Shown: in pieces, positions 5,238-5,402 of the stretch | How positions within the stretch are numbered: position 1 is the first letter of the stretch | Layout of the letters: each line of letters starts with the position of its first letter | DNA from: Terriglobus sp. | Lineage (GTDB): Bacteria; Acidobacteriota; Terriglobia; Terriglobales; Acidobacteriaceae | Assembly (NCBI GenBank): GCA_023265355.1 | Contig: JAHFTZ010000048.1 | Span: forward strand, 4,418 to 9,819 | DNA length: 5,402 nucleotides | Direction: 5' to 3' | The notes under the pieces: model-generated | Told to the model about the DNA's origin: nothing | The model's input: only the letters and a program-made list of their open reading frames with translations | The model's database searches: none | Position numbers and translations under genes: made by a program

Positions 5238-5274
5238 AAAAAAAGCGGGAGGCAGCGCATCGCGCCGCCTCCCG
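5238..5274 (-). terminator. Intrinsic terminator of the rpe-like gene
   Basis: On the minus strand CGGGAGGC (5274-5267) pairs with GCCTCCCG (5253-5246). An inner GCGC-GAT-GCGC hairpin sits inside, separated by a single mismatch, and the stem is followed by C and seven T (5244-5238). It lies 15 bases past the stop at 5290 and has every element of a rho-independent terminator. Confidence 0.88.
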
Positions 5275-5289
5275 TGTGTACAAAGCGTC

Positions 5290-5402
5290 TTATCCAAGCT
5301 TCTGGATCTTCGCGCGCAGAGCCTTGGCAGCAGCAGCAGGATCCGCGGCGCCATAGATTGCAGCGCCAGCAACGGCGATCGTTGCGCCTGAAGCCTCTAC
5401 CT
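5290..5402 (-). CDS. rpe: C-terminal end of a probable ribulose-phosphate 3-epimerase
   Basis: Only the last 36 complete codons are in the window, ending with TAA at 5292-5290. They read VEASGATIAVAGAAIYGAAD followed by PAAAAKALRAKIQKLG. The pattern of a buried strand I-x-V-A-G-x-A-I-Y-G, then D-P and an Ala-rich helix with basic residues, is the usual end of ribulose-phosphate 3-epimerase, where the VAGSAIF-type strand binds the substrate phosphate. That enzyme interconverts ribulose 5-phosphate and xylulose 5-phosphate in the pentose phosphate pathway. Other phosphate-binding TIM barrels (hexulose-phosphate synthase-like or thiamine-phosphate synthase-like) end similarly, so the name is provisional. 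The strong terminator at 5238-5274 closes its transcript, so it is not in an operon with the DinB gene. Confidence 0.6.
   Translation of the reverse strand, partial: VEASGATIAVAGAAIYGAADPAAAAKALRAKIQKLG

Noticed and set aside
5328..5340. CAG-type trinucleotide repeat (cagcagcagcagg)
   Set aside because: It is just the Ala run of the rpe-like C-terminus encoded by repeated GCT/GCC codons.
4925..5391. Plus-strand ORFs opposite the DinB start and the rpe-like end
   Set aside because: Arg/Ala-rich shadows crossing a strong minus-strand terminator, without ribosome sites.
1..5402. CRISPR array, insertion sequence, toxin-antitoxin or defence module
   Set aside because: No regularly spaced repeats, transposase, terminal inverted repeats or recognisable defence proteins are present on either strand.

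Overview
The window is a GC-rich stretch of an ordinary bacterial chromosome, most likely from the Acidobacteriota (Terriglobales, near Granulicella, Terriglobus or Edaphobacter). That placement is an inference. It rests on the style of the proteins (a secreted DinB-family protein and the isomerase sequence) and on a copy of a GTCATTCCG...GGAATC dispersed repeat of a kind I recall from such genomes. No marker gene proves it.

Layout. (1) 1-1206, plus strand: the 3' two thirds of a gamma-glutamyltransferase gene. The autoprocessing and catalytic Thr region is intact, but a frame disruption near 1038-1045 replaces the last ~28 residues; the normal C-terminus can be read in another frame up to a stop at 1127. 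(2) 1284-2132, plus: a TIM-barrel sugar phosphate isomerase/epimerase-like protein. (3) 2133-2561: a 429-base stretch without an obvious large gene. It holds two strong hairpins and, between them on the minus strand, a 38-codon ORF with a perfect AGGAGGT Shine-Dalgarno and one hydrophobic segment, so probably an overlooked small membrane protein. (4) 2562-3941, plus: complete asparaginyl-tRNA synthetase (asnS), apparently without a Shine-Dalgarno and with a TACAAT box ending 9 bases before the ATG. (5) 3954-4412, plus: a small secreted protein of unknown function, 12 bases downstream of asnS, whose ribosome binding site overlaps the asnS stop. (6) 4413-4612: a dispersed repeat copy and a 15-bp perfect-stem terminator between convergent genes. 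(7) 4613-5152, minus: an exported DinB-family protein. (8) 5153-5289: its probable promoter and a textbook intrinsic terminator for the next gene. (9) 5290-5402, minus: the C-terminal end of a gene that looks like ribulose-phosphate 3-epimerase.

The genes do not form one pathway: glutathione/peptide turnover, sugar metabolism, translation and two exported proteins sit side by side, mostly as single transcription units separated by hairpins. The only likely operon is asnS plus the small secreted protein. I see no convincing new multi-gene system. The items most worth a second look are the 38-residue membrane ORF with its hairpin leader, the broken 3' end of the gamma-glutamyltransferase gene, and the uncharacterised exported protein coupled to asnS.
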